A stretch of 64,000 bases of DNA from an uncultured Saprospiraceae bacterium (lineage in GTDB: Bacteria > Bacteroidota > Bacteroidia > Chitinophagales > Saprospiraceae): positions 232,302-296,301 of the forward strand of contig CALGAW010000025.1 of assembly GCA_937959115.1 (NCBI GenBank). Reading direction: 5' to 3'. Below are positions 9,201 to 21,200 of the stretch, one piece after another. The notes beneath the pieces are model-generated. The model worked only from the letters and a program-made list of their open reading frames with translations, had not been told where the DNA came from and did no database searches. Position 1 is the stretch's first letter; the number at the start of each line of letters is the position of its first letter. The position numbers and the translations under genes are program-made.

Positions 9201-10013
9201 ACGCTCAACGCAAGTGGCGGTACACCAGGATATTCCTACCAATGGGATATGAATGCTGGCGGTGGCACAATGGAAATTGTTTCAGATCTACCTGCAGGTG
9301 TTTACGAGGTCACAGTCACAGACACTGAAGGCTGTATAGCGGTGGTTTCTATTCTAGTCAATACCGCTGCCTGCGACTTGTGTGCTGTTGTAGATATTTG
9401 CGCAACAATTGCTACCAATTCAACACATCCAGTATCCTCACTTGACTGCGACGGTGACGGAGCAATGAATAGTGCTGAGTGCACAGATAACACAGACCCT
9501 CTTGACGAATGTGACTTTGAAGAGACCAGTGTCACCCAACCCGTTACTGCAGATCAAAGTGGGTGTCTCAATTTAAACCCCGATCTTTCACCGATTATGA
9601 CAATATTACCAGGAAATATAGCCGGATCTTCTGCAGTCGGCGTTGCTGTTGAAATTGTTGAGTTAAACACTGTGGACACGGATGGCTCCATTGTTTTGGT
9701 AAGAATTCCTTCGGATCCTAGATTCGCCTTTGTTTGGGATATTGGATTAACAAACGCAGCACTCGTTGTCGTAAACAATTCAAACTGGAACTACCTTGGA
9801 GATAATGGGTTCGTTCACCAGTTTCAATATAACGGACCAAATGGAGGTGTTATACCTGCTGGTTTAAGAGCGTCCTTTGGTTTCAATGCAATTTACGACC
9901 CTCAAGGTACCGATGGCCAAACCACGATCACCTGTTCTATTGTACCCTATAGTGGCGGTGAAACTAACTTACTAAACAACACAGATTCAGAACGTCTTGT
10001 TTACTTTAAATAA
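6219..10013 (+). CDS. Large secreted protein: FG-GAP-like repeats, three SprB repeats, ERLVYF C-terminal module
   Basis: The 1264-residue protein has a signal peptide (about 1-25). Next comes a calcium-type motif CDNGYDDDGDGYVDC (about 66-80). FG-GAP/VCBS-like repeats follow (about 95-600), with ADVNGDGIPELAIVG, ADFDQDGTPEIYAG, ADLNQDGVMDVVV and ADVDNDREAEIIY, which usually build a beta-propeller. An Ig/PKD-like domain occupies about 753-820 and three SprB repeats about 827-1050. A TSP3-like segment (LDCDGDGAMNSAEC) and a final beta-rich domain ending NNTDSERLVYFK (about 1052-1264) complete it. That last module is shared with the proteins at 10191 and 33787. The architecture indicates an extracellular or surface adhesin or binding protein. 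It lacks type A or type B T9SS tails. A hairpin at 10065-10100 follows. Confidence 0.85.
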   Translation: MKKECTISLLLFLLLTFCTFDSYASEIKSTTNCDPNPSTDCLKTTSSKPLQAKLPTNNKNNIAEICDNGYDDDGDGYVDCYDTECICNDSDCSVDVKPNVLEAVLDWESNTNHASINASPFVANLNPNVDSLPEVIVCAATASITTVHPFQILIFAGDGSNKTAPDILDVGTFDGYPMNHPAIADVNGDGIPELAIVGLNSEIRVFTDYTPGANPPMTQMMISTGLTDVRGQNLHYADFDQDGTPEIYAGNDVFQFDFTNPFNPTLAKVLDGVGADGRLIWANAGQPNSNSIAADFLSAADCGDPDCDGLEIAAGYQIYSVDLDFTDGDGLEIKVQRDLKVISGITDWYDGYTTAADLNQDGVMDVVVNSRFQANYGLYLWDKNGLIRFFQHPTSTNPTGTGGMPTIANVFDDRTTGATTDLPEIVVCSALKLNAYNLNAAIQNPAAPFWWSLTTTDASGVTGATAFDFNGDDIQEIVYRDQNNLRIMYGGPAPFPPGVDAQRNWYTFASGSGTFTEYPVVADVDNDREAEIIYTTYPFQGTNGADYRGRLRVIQSNSSTGSWMSARQVWNQYGYFVTHVNDDLTIPAQQQNHILEFPTGSGNLVFNKVLVQTPLLDKDFEPYLPVGDGTISLDTVICNGNTYEITTTVCNIGNNILRSGTPITFYGSDPTTTNAPIIGSDVTASNLAIDSCTQLVSVIPKPITGFVYSVINDDGSLPTPFNLSTDFPSSSIEECDYSNNMDGGPYEFIIPLLDLGPDVDICQNDTFQFFNAGTGFVNYTWQDGSSDSTFAANGPGIYWVNVTDYCGTMHADTVIVIEPIEIGISFATDSVSCYGISDGMVTANTTGGIAPYTYQWDTGDTTITVTGLSAGAYVLSVTDSNGCLKTQTVNVKEPTLFGCDITATDVTCFGNNNGTASVSLIGGTPGYSFLWDTTASNQTTQTAIGLTAGTYDLTVTDSQGCPSLCSVTINEPEKLKVFVSTVNVSCIGLSDGSITLNASGGTPGYSYQWDMNAGGGTMEIVSDLPAGVYEVTVTDTEGCIAVVSILVNTAACDLCAVVDICATIATNSTHPVSSLDCDGDGAMNSAECTDNTDPLDECDFEETSVTQPVTADQSGCLNLNPDLSPIMTILPGNIAGSSAVGVAVEIVELNTVDTDGSIVLVRIPSDPRFAFVWDIGLTNAALVVVNNSNWNYLGDNGFVHQFQYNGPNGGVIPAGLRASFGFNAIYDPQGTDGQTTITCSIVPYSGGETNLLNNTDSERLVYFK

Positions 10014-10064
10014 AACACTTTTGAACACTTACAACAAGCAACGTAAAGTGATCACAATCATTAC

Positions 10065-10100
10065 AATGAGGTTAGTACATGAAAGTGTATTAACCTCATT
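10065..10100 (+). terminator. Hairpin between convergent surface-protein genes
   Basis: A 10-bp perfect stem AATGAGGTTA (10065-10074) / TAACCTCATT (10091-10100) with a 16-nt loop lies 51 nt after the stop of the 1264-aa gene and 90 nt beyond the end of the convergent 572-aa gene. The T-tract is weak. It could serve either strand. Confidence 0.5.
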
Positions 10101-10190
10101 TGATTAGAAAATACTAGTTGCTGAGTGGCGCTAAATAAACAAAAGCACAACATCTGCAACAGCGTAGCGTCCCTATTCGTAACTCATCTA

Positions 10191-11909
10191 CTACTCAAAA
10201 TAAACCAACCGCTCAGAATCGGTATTATTCAATGCATTACACTCTCCTCCACTAAACGGAATAATGGTAGCCGTTAACGTAGTCTGTCCATCAGTTGATT
10301 GTGGATCATAAAACGACTGAAACCCAAACGCAGCAGTTCCATCAGCAGGAATGATTAACCCAGGACCATTATACGTCCAAGTATGCACAAATCCATTGTC
10401 TCCAAGATAATTCCAATCTGCATTTTGCACTGGAACTAGCGCAGCCAACGTCAGTCCAATATTCCAAACAAAAATAAGTCTAGGGTCAGAGGGAACCCTT
10501 ACTACGATGATTGAACCATTCGTATGCACGCTATCCAACTCCGTCACTTGCACAGCTACCTCAACAGAAGACATCCCTGCTATGTTACCAGGCAAAATCG
10601 TCATAATCGGAGTCAAGTCAGGACAAGGAAATGGACAATCACTTTGATCCGCAGTCACTGGCAACGTAATGCTGGTGTCTACAAAATCACAAGGATCAAG
10701 CGGATCAGTGCTATCAGTGCACTCATTTGCATTCGTCACACCATCCCCATCGCAGTCTAACGGACCTACAGGATGACTAGGATCATTGTTTAGGCTAGGA
10801 CAAATATCAAGGTTTCCAAGAATCGCTTCCACACATAGATTTGGTGGACAAGGATTACAAAGCTCTGTAGTAACCAAGACTGGAATTGCTCCCGAATAAC
10901 AATTCGGCGTATTCTCCTTAAAGGCTACATAGTATACGCCACTTATTACAGCGGAAGGGATAGATACTTCATTGGTAGCCGCTGGTGGATCAGCATCATG
11001 CCAAGAAATTGAAGCGCCTAATGGTACATTCGTAATGCTCGAATTCAAACTCAATAAATCAACGGTCGAATCTGGACAACTACTAGACAAAATAGGTATA
11101 GCAGGTAAGTTATTCCCAAAAATTGGTGGATCAGAAGTTAAGGTACAACTGCTTCCACCATCACAGGCAGAGCCAAGACCCCAAACAAAACTGCAGTTAA
11201 GGAGAATTCCAGAGTTGCTTATTGTTCCGGTAAAAGGATCCAATATGTCATACATGCCCGTGGAAGAGTTTGGAGCAAATATGTTTCCATCACAATCTTG
11301 AGCTAAACCAGTTGAACCAGGCTGGATTGCCATCACATTCACCCATGCCCCTGAGGGCTGATTCGCACCATTTAAGGTAATTGACCACAACCTAGAACCG
11401 CCACCGCCACCAGCGTTATCATAAAATGCTCCATAAAGCGTTCCATTAACAACCAAAAAGTCACCTATCGCAGTCCAACCAATTGGTGAACTTCCCCATT
11501 GAACAAAGCCAGTTCCATCAGGATTCACAACATAAATCGCCCCGCCCTGATCACTCATAAGAATCCTCCCATCTGATAAAGAGGATAAAGCCGCAGGATA
11601 ATTGACATTATAAGTGCCTAAGAGCACAAAGTTGCAAGAAGCACTTGAGGAAGCATATAACATGTTAGGTGTAGTCGTATAAGTAACGCCAAATATAGTA
11701 GACCCATCTGGTGAAACTGCTAAGTCTCCAAAGGCAGTAGAAGTAGCACAAAAGGTGGTCCAAGCCCCAGTATCATGTTTATAAATTCCACCAATATTAC
11801 AGACCACATAGACATCCTGCATTAATTGAGCCTTAGATTCTGGAATTAAAAACCTGAATATTAGTACAATAATAATACTAATTCGTAAGTAAGTTTTGGT
11901 TGGTCGCAT
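10191..11909 (-). CDS. Secreted propeller-like protein with ERLVYF C-terminal module
   Basis: The 572-residue protein has an N-terminal signal sequence ending near ESKAQ. Residues about 30-260 contain repeated short strands (VYVVCNIGGIYK, LAVSPDGSTIFGV, LSSLSDGRILMSD, IYVVNPDGTGF), suggesting a beta-propeller. An Ig-like segment with SISWHDADPPAA follows (about 270-350). After NPCPPNLC come a TSP3-like calcium segment (LDCDGDGVTNANEC) and the terminal beta domain (LTPIMTILPGNIAG to NNTDSERLVYFE). These last roughly 220 residues closely match the ends of the proteins encoded at 6219 and 33787. It is convergent with the 6219 gene. Probably exported and surface-attached or released; the ligand is unknown. 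Confidence 0.8.
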   Translation of the reverse strand: MRPTKTYLRISIIIVLIFRFLIPESKAQLMQDVYVVCNIGGIYKHDTGAWTTFCATSTAFGDLAVSPDGSTIFGVTYTTTPNMLYASSSASCNFVLLGTYNVNYPAALSSLSDGRILMSDQGGAIYVVNPDGTGFVQWGSSPIGWTAIGDFLVVNGTLYGAFYDNAGGGGGSRLWSITLNGANQPSGAWVNVMAIQPGSTGLAQDCDGNIFAPNSSTGMYDILDPFTGTISNSGILLNCSFVWGLGSACDGGSSCTLTSDPPIFGNNLPAIPILSSSCPDSTVDLLSLNSSITNVPLGASISWHDADPPAATNEVSIPSAVISGVYYVAFKENTPNCYSGAIPVLVTTELCNPCPPNLCVEAILGNLDICPSLNNDPSHPVGPLDCDGDGVTNANECTDSTDPLDPCDFVDTSITLPVTADQSDCPFPCPDLTPIMTILPGNIAGMSSVEVAVQVTELDSVHTNGSIIVVRVPSDPRLIFVWNIGLTLAALVPVQNADWNYLGDNGFVHTWTYNGPGLIIPADGTAAFGFQSFYDPQSTDGQTTLTATIIPFSGGECNALNNTDSERLVYFE

Positions 11910-12218
11910 CCCTTTAGTTTATGGAATAGTTGAAACAATTTAATGGTCAATAATATTAACGATTATTCTATCAAATTACAAATTTCAACCATATAAACTG
12001 TTTGGCAACTCTAGAATACGAGAAAAAGTTATTATGACGATCTCCAAATCCTGACCAGGATATACTAGACAGTATAGTTTATTCAATCTTTCGAACGTTA
12101 TTACATTGGGATAAAATGGTTCAATTTCATTTTTATAGAACACAATTTAAGCCAACCAAAGCACTAGAAATTCTTCATTCGTTGTTCTTCACTCGATCTT
12201 CGACTTTCCACCCCTCTT
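11910..12218. other. AT-rich intergenic region without genes
   Basis: This 309-nt stretch holds the 5' flank of the 572-aa gene and the 3' flank of the giant adhesin gene, both on the minus strand. No ORF with family features and no strong hairpin is seen. Confidence 0.6.
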
Positions 12219-15200
12219 CTATCGCACAAGCGTCACATCTCCCTTATATTCAATTACCTCGCCATCAATAAACTCAACCTCTGCATAATAAACAAATACT
12301 CCCCCATTCATCCTAAGATTCTTAAACGCACCATCCCAACCATTGTTAGGGTCATTAGGCATAAAATTCTCAGCCTTAAAGAGCAACTCTCCCCAACGAT
12401 CATAGATATTGAAGGTGCGAATCACAGTCACTGCAGGACCACCATAAATCATAAAGATATCATTGGAGAGATCTCCATTTGGTGTAAAGACGTTTGGTAT
12501 AAACACGTCTCTCGATTTATCAACAGTGATCAGTATTTCATCAGTAGCCGTGCATCCAGTCGTATCTGTTACCAACACCTCATAGAGAATGGTCTCAAGC
12601 GGTGTACTAACCACACTCACACACGTATCGCAATTCAAATATTGAGTTGGCAACCATTCATAAACAAGAGAATCACCCAAAGGAGCCGTTTGAGCCACAA
12701 TCATCACACTATCTCCCAACAGAAGCTCCACATCAGGACCAAGATCCACCACTACTTCTGCAGGTTCCGCAACATAAGCCGACTGGGTAAAGACACATCC
12801 ATTTGCATCCTGAATATAGAACGTGTAGCCTCCACTAGTCAGTCCTCCAAACGCATTTCCTAGTTGATAGTTCAACCCATCAATTGAATAACTGTAAGGA
12901 GCAACACCACCAGTAATGAGCGTATCAATCACGATTATAGTTCCGTTTTGTTCACCATAGCAAATAGCGTCTTCAATAACAATTGGTGCAAGTATTTCAG
13001 TAGGATGATTTATAGTTCCTAAGATCACCTCAGAACATCCATTCGCATCCGTAACGGTAACCGCATATCCACCAGCAACTAACCCAAAAGCAGTAGGTCC
13101 AGTAGAACCATCGCTCCATTGATAAGAATAACTAGGTGTACCGCCCGAAGCAGTTACAGTCAAACTACCATCATTTCCGTTGTGACAGCTTGCGTCTAGA
13201 CTAGTTATCGTCAACCCAATAGCATCAGGAGCATCGTCAACTGTTACATTCACATTATTTATTTGACAGCCATTTGCATCTACAACATTTAACACAAACA
13301 CGCCGCCTGACAAACCGGTAGCGACTTGACCAATTTGTGGTGGAACTGTATTCCAAGTATAAATATAAGGGGCTGTTCCTCCCGAAGCAGTAGCAGTAGC
13401 AGTTCCATCGTTTAGACCGTTACAAGTTGGTGTGCTCGTAAATGCTCCGACTGTTAGTTCTGTTGGTGCCCCAATGGTTGCCTGCGCTGTTGCAATACAA
13501 CCATTTGCATCTGTAATAATAACAACATGTGGCCCTGCTGGTAATTGAACCGCCGGATTTGTCACCTCACCATTATCCCACAAATAGCTAAATGGAGCTA
13601 CTCCGCCAATCGGAACAACAGTCGCATTTCCATCAATTGAATTATGACAAGTAACATCTTGACTCGTTAATGTAACAGTAATAGGTGGTGGTTCTGAAAT
13701 AGATATACTGTCAAGGGCAGCACACCCATTCGCATCAGTCACCGTTACATAATGGGTTCCAATAGGCAATAAAACGACTATTGGTCCTGAAGCACCTGTA
13801 CTCCAGTTGTAAGTAAATGTGCCTGTACCGCCAAAAGCAGCTGCAGTCGCTTGTCCATCACTAACACCGTTACACGTTATGTCTGAACTAGTTACTTGAA
13901 GAATTATTTGAGAAGGCTGATTGATTACTGTTGATGCGGTAACTGTGCACCCATTGCTATCTGTAACGACAACAGTATGAATTCCTCCATTTAAACCTGT
14001 TGCAGTTGCTGTGGTTTCATTGTTATCCCACTGGTAAGTGTATGGTGATGTCCCTCCCTGTGGAGAAACTGTAGCGGAACCGTCAAATGATCCAAAACAG
14101 CTACTACTTGATTGTGCCGATGTGGTAGCTGTAAAAATTGCCGGCTGCCCTACCGTCACAAGTTCGACAATACTGCACCCACTAGCGTCTGTAACTGTTA
14201 CAGCGTGTGTTCCTGAACAAACATTTAGAGCAGTTGCTGTTATCTGTCCTCCAGCACTTGGTGACCATTGATAAAGATATCCTCCAGCTCCACCTGAAAC
14301 TACCACTGAGGCAGTTCCATCACATGAACCACCGCACAATACAGCAGAAGAAGAACTTGTTGTTAAGATTTGTGAAGGACTCGTTAGTGTTGCGCTTGCA
14401 GTTGTTGTACAGCCATTGTCATCTACAACTACAACAGCGTATGTTCCAGCACCTAAACCACTTGGATTTTGTACAGGAAGAGCACCTCCAGTCCAATTAT
14501 ATACAAAAGGAGCTGTTCCTCCATTCACGGTGAGCGAAATAGATCCATTTGTATCACCAAAACAGGCTAATGCTCCACCAATAGCGGAGGCAGTAAATGC
14601 TGCTGGTTGTGTTATTGTTACTCCAGTAGATGCCGTACAGCCACTAGCATCTGTTGCAACTGCTGTATAACTACCTGCTGGTAAATTGTTAGCAGTGGGT
14701 CCAGTTTGACCATTATTCCAAGCAATGGTATAAGGTGGATTTCCACCCGTTACAGCTACACTTGCTGTACCATCACTTTGTCCAGAGCAAGTGACATTCG
14801 TTGAGTTAAAGATTGCTGCACTGAGTAGAGCAGATTCACCAATCACAGCACTTGCAGTGTTTGAACAACCATTACTATCGCTTATCGTTACACTGTAGGT
14901 TCCCGCACACAGTCCAGTTACTGTTGGACCATTCTGACCTGAATCCCATTGGTAGGTATATGGACTGCTCCCACCCGTTCCAGTGATCGTTGCTGTACCA
15001 TCACAAACACCATTACATGAAGCGTCCGTAAACGTCTGACTACCGACGAACACAGGTACTACAGGATTAATCACTACACTAGCAGTGACTTGGCAATTGT
15101 TGTCGTCTGTAATTGATACCACATGAATTCCTGCTCCAAGGCCTGTAGCCGTTGGCATCGTTGAACCATTCGACCAATTGTATTGATACGGAATTGCCCC

Positions 15201-18200
15201 ACCAGTTACCGTCACTGCGGCACTACCATCACTCAATCCATTACAACTCACGGAACTAGTAACGGTTGCGGTAGCAGCAATCGCAGCAGGTTGATTTAAG
15301 GTAATTGAACCAGTCGTAGAACAACCACTTGAGTCATTCACCGTCACATTATAAGTACCAGCACATAGCCCAGTTACAGCAGAACCAATCTGACCTGAAT
15401 CCCATTGGTATGAATAAGGCAATACACCACCTGTCGCGGTTACTGAAACAGCACCATCACAAATGCCATTGCAGCTAATCTGATTAGCTATTGAAAGACT
15501 GGTGATGGCAAGCGTTGAACTGCTTCCTATATTGACTCCAGCTGTTCCTGTGCACCCGTTTGCATCAGTAATCGTCACAACATTAAAACCAGCACACAAG
15601 GTTGTTGGATCTTCTACTGTTTGACCTCCTGACCAAATGTACATAAATGGCGCTGTTCCTCCTATTACGGAGAGATCTGCTGTTCCAATACAAGCAGTAC
15701 AGCTAGTGTTCGTGCTATCAATCACCGTTGCTATTATATTCGATCCGCTATCGGGTACGATAACACTCGATGTTGCAGAACAGCCATTATTATCTGTAAC
15801 AGTGACTGTATGCGTTCCTGCGGATAAGCTAGTGGCCATAGAGCTGATTTCACCTGAATCCCAATTATATCCATAAGGCATCGTTCCGCCAAGTACCGTT
15901 ACGGTTGCACTTCCATCACTTGCTCCACAAGAAGCAGCAACTATCGACTGTGAGTTAAGACTTAAGTTGGTCGGTTGACTTAACATTAAAACATCAGTAA
16001 ATATACATCCATTTGTATCTGTTAACGTAATGCCATAATTACCTGCACAAAGTCCCGTAATCGTTGCTGTTGTTTCACCATTACTCCATTGGAAACCATA
16101 TGGCATTTGTCCACCTGTTCCAATCGCGGTAGCAGCACCATCACAGACAGCATTACAAGAAATAGCATTATCGATTGTTAAAGCATTAATTGCTAATGAA
16201 GAGGTTGAAGTAATATTCACGCCGGCCGTTTCTGTACATCCGTTAGCATCGGTAATCGTCACAGTATTAAATCCAGCACACAATGTTGTTGGGTCTTCAA
16301 CTATCTGACCACCCGACCAAACAAACGTAAATGGTGGTGTCCCTCCTGTTAAAGAAAGATCTGCAGTTCCTATACATGCCGTGCAACTAGTACTAGTACT
16401 ATCAATGACCATTGCTATGATTGTGCAACATGTCCCGCTTCCAATAACTATACTAGAAGTGGCAACACAACCATTATTATCCGTAACTGTGACTGTATGC
16501 GTGCCTGCATCAAGGTTTGTGGCTGTAGAACCAATTGCACCAGAATCCCAATTGTATCCATAAGGAATTGTTCCTCCTGTTGCTGTTATAGTTGCACTAC
16601 CGTCACTAGCGCCACAAGAGGCAACACCATTAGACTGTGTTGTTAAACTTACAGGAGTAGGTTCATTCACCATTAAAATATCAGTAAATATACACCCGTT
16701 TGTATCTGTTAACGTAATTCCATAGCTACCAGCACAAAGCCCAGTAATCGATGCTGTTGTTTCACCATTACTCCATTGGTAGCTGTATGGTATTTGTCCA
16801 CCAGTTCCAACGACGGTTGCAGCACCATCACAAACATTATTACAAGAGATTGCGTTATCTATTGTCAATGTATTAATTGCCAAGGATGAGGTTGAAGTAG
16901 TATTCACGCCTGCGGTTGCTGTACATCCATTCGTATCAGTTATGGTGACGGCATTAAATCCAGCACACAATGTTGTAGGATCTTCTATTGTTTGACCACC
17001 AGACCAAATGTAGGTAAATGGTGCTGTTCCTCCTGTTACCATAAGGTCTGCTGTTCCGATGCATGCGGTACAACTAGTACTTGTGCTGTCAATTACAACA
17101 GCTATTATCGTAGAAATTCCACCACCAATTATCACGCTTGATGTTGCTGAACAGCCATTCGTGTCAGTAACTGTTACGGTATGTGTCCCAGCAGATAAGC
17201 CAGTCGCAGTAGGCGAAGTTTCACCTGAATCCCAATTATATCCATAAGGATTAGTCCCTCCATTTGCCGTCACAGTTGCACTTCCATCGCTAGCATCACA
17301 AGAGGCAGCACCGTTTGACTGTGCGTTTACACTTAAGGCTGTGGGTTCATTCACCATTAAAATATCAGTAAATATACATCCGTTTGTATCTGTTAATGTA
17401 ATTCCATAATTACCTGCACAAAGTCCAGTAATCGTTGCCGTTGTTTCACCATTACTCCATTGGTAGCCATATGGTATTTGTCCACCTGTTCCAACGACGG
17501 TTGCAGCACCATCGCAAACACCGTTACAGGAGATTGCATTGTCTATCGTTAATGTATTGATTGCTAATGATGAAGTTGAACTAATATTCACACCAGCCGT
17601 TTCTGTACAACCGTTTGCATCCGTTATTGTCACAGCGTTAAACCCAGCACACAATGTTGTAGGATCTTCAACTGTCTGGCCACCTGACCAAATGTAGGTA
17701 AATGGTGCGGTCCCTCCAGTGACCGAAAGATCAGCGGTTCCAATACATGCTGTGCAACTGGTGCTTGTGCTGTCAACTACCATTGCTATTACAGCACAAC
17801 AAACACCGCTTCCAATAATCACACTTGAAGTTGCTGTACATCCATTACCATCAGTCACGGTTACGATATGCGTTCCTGCATCTAAGTTGGTGGCAGTAGA
17901 AGTCATCTCACCTGAATCCCAATTGTATCCATAAGGAATTGTTCCTCCTGTTGCTGTAACAGTAGCACTACCATCGCTTGCGCCGCAGGAGGCAACACCG
18001 TTTGTCTGTGTATTTACGTTAAGTGGCGTTGGTTCATTCAATATTAAAACATCAGTAGATATACATCCATTTATATCCGTTAATGTAACGCCATAATTAC
18101 CTGCGCATAATCCAGTAATTGTTGCGGTTGTTTCACCATTACTCCATTCATAACTATAAGGCAATTGTCCACCTGTTCCAGTTACACTTACTGTACCATC

Positions 18201-21200
18201 ACAAACTCCATTACAGGAGATCGCGTTATCTATATTTAATGTATTAATTGCCAAGGCATTACTACTACCAATCAGTACATCTGCTGTTGAAAAACAACCG
18301 TTTGCATCTGTGACTGTTACCGTATTCGTTCCTGCACATAAAGTTGTTGGATCTTCTACAGTTTGACCTCCTGACCAAGTATAGGTAAATGGTGGAGTTC
18401 CTCCTGATATAGAAAGGTCTGCAGTTCCAATACACGCAGTACAGCTTGTATTTGTACTATCAATAATTGCAGCAACTAAAGTTGGACTTCCCGGTATAAC
18501 AACACTAGCCGTAGAAGTACATCCGTTATTATCAGTAACCGTCACGTTGTGTGTGCCTGCACCTAGGTTTGTCGCTGTCTGAGTGACCTCTCCTGAATCC
18601 CAATTATATCCATAAGGTGTAGTTCCTCCATTTCCAGTAGCCGTAGCGCTACCATTGCTTGCACCACAAAAGGCACCACCGTTTGACAGTGCATTTGTAC
18701 TTAAAGGACCAGGTTCATTCAACATTAAAATATCAGTAAATATACATCCATTTGTATCTGTTAACGTAACACCATAATTACCTGCACAAAGTCCTGTGAT
18801 CGTAGATGTTGTTTCACCATTACTCCATTCATAACCATAAGGAATTTGTCCTCCTGTCCCAGTTACTGTAGCAGTACCGTCACAGACACCATTACAGGAA
18901 ATGGGATTATCGATTGTTAATGTATTAATTGCTAATGTTGAGGTTGAACCAATATTTACCCCTGCCGTCTGAACACATCCATTCGTATCTGTTACTGTTA
19001 CAGCATTGAAGCCTGCACAAAGCGTAGTTGGATCCTCAACCGTTTGGCCACCAGACCATTGGATCACAAAAGGAGCACTACCATTAATTTGCAGATCCGC
19101 CGTTCCAATACATGCGGTACAACTTGTGCTTGTGCTATCAATGATTGAAATAGTAAGCGGGATTCCTATTCCACCAATTATTACGCCTGCAGTGGTTGTA
19201 CAGCCGTTATCATCTGTTACATTAACAACGTGCGCTCCACCACCTAATGCAGTAGCAGTCATTGTTGTTTCTCCACTATCCCAAAGATAACTATAAGGGG
19301 ATGTTCCTCCAGAAGCTGTCACCACAGCACTGCCATTAAATAATCCGCAACTTGAAGGAACCAATGCTTGAGCACTTGCGATTAGTGTATCAGGTTGATT
19401 AATCACAATTAAATCTGTAGCGATACATCCGTTTACATCTGTAATCGAGGCCATATAGCTTCCAGAACAAAGTCCTGTGATTGTACTTGTTGTTGCTCCG
19501 TTATCCCATTCATAGGCATAAGGCGGTTGTCCACCAGTAGCCGTAACAGAAGCAGTGCCGTCACAAACACCAAAGCAAGAAATAGGACTATCTACTGTTA
19601 TGGTATTTACAATGAGCGTGTTTGTACTGCCGATCTGGACATTCGCTATTGCAATACAACCATTTGCATCTGTTACTGTGACACTATTGGTTCCTGCACA
19701 CAACGTTGTCGGATCTTCAACGGTTTGCCCACCTGACCAAGTATAGGTAAATGGTGCCGTTCCTCCAGTAACACTTAGATCTGCCGTGCCAATGCATGCA
19801 GTACAGCTGGTATTCGTACTATCAATTACAGTGGCTATTACATTTGGCCCACCACCAATAACAACATCAGTGGTAGTGATACAACCATTGGTGTCCGTCA
19901 CTGTAACGGTATGTGTTCCTGCTCCTAAACCTGTTGCTGTGGGATTAATTTCACCAGAATCCCATTGATAAGTATAAGGGTTTGTTCCTCCAGTAGCTGT
20001 TACAGTAGCACTACCATCACTGGCTCCGCAAGTTGCACCACTATTCATTTGAGCACTTGCATCTAAAGCGAAAGGTTCATTTATAACCAACACATCAGTA
20101 ATCTCACAGCCATTTATATCCGTTAATGTAACATTATAAGTTCCAGCGCAAAGTCCGGTAATCGTTGCTGTTGTAGCACCATTGCTCCATTCATATCCAT
20201 AGGGTGTTTGTCCTCCTGTTCCAGTGATTGTAGCAGATCCGTCACAAATCCCATTACAAGAAATGACATTGCTGACTGTTAGTGAATTGATGGCTAATGT
20301 GTTATTACTTCCAATTAGCACATTTGCCATAGAAACACAACCATTAGCATCTGTTACGGTTACAGAATTCGTTCCTGCACATAGCGTTGTTGGATCTTCA
20401 ATTGTTTGTCCTCCTGACCATGTATAGGTGTATGGAGCGGTTCCTCCTGATACACTTAAATCTGCAGTTCCTATGCAAGCAGTACAGCTTGTATTTGTGC
20501 TGTCAACTACTATAGCAATAAGATTTGGACCACTTCCAATAACGACATTTGTAGTTGTCATACAGCCATTTGTATCGGAAACCGTTACAGTATGAGTGCC
20601 TGCCCCTAGTCCAGTGGCTGTAGGATTTGTTTCACCAGAATCCCATTGATAAGTATACGGAATTGACCCTCCTGTAGCTGTTACAGTGGCACTACCATCA
20701 CTAGCGCCACAAGCGGCAGTGCTGTTTGCTTGTGCATTGGCACTTAATACTGTTGGTTCGTTTATCACCAATACATCTGTAACTAAACAGCCATTGATAT
20801 CCGTTAAGGTCACATTATAACTGCCAGCACATAGTCCAGTTCCAGTTGCTGTAGTCGCACCATTGCTCCACTGATAACCATAAGGAGTTTGCCCTCCAGT
20901 ACCGACGATTGTAGCTGATCCATCGCAGATCCCATTGCATGAAATCGCATTATCGATTGTTAGAGCATTGATGGCTAATGTAGAGGTAGAACCAATTATT
21001 ACGTCCGCGGTTGTAGTACATCCATTGCTGTCTGTAACTGTTACCAAGTTTAACCCAGGACACAGGTTTGTTGGTGCTTGATTCATTTGTCCTCCTGACC
21101 ATAGTATAGTAATTGGAGGAATCCCTCCCATTAACACAAAATCCGCACTTCCTGTACAAGCAGAACAGCTAGCATTTGTACTGTCTGTCATCATAATTGT

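Noticed and set aside
15637..20427. Series of similar plus-strand ORFs of 60-94 residues spaced about 680 bp
   Set aside because: They are antisense shadows of the class A SprB repeats in the minus-strand giant adhesin and inherit its periodicity; no start signals are seen.
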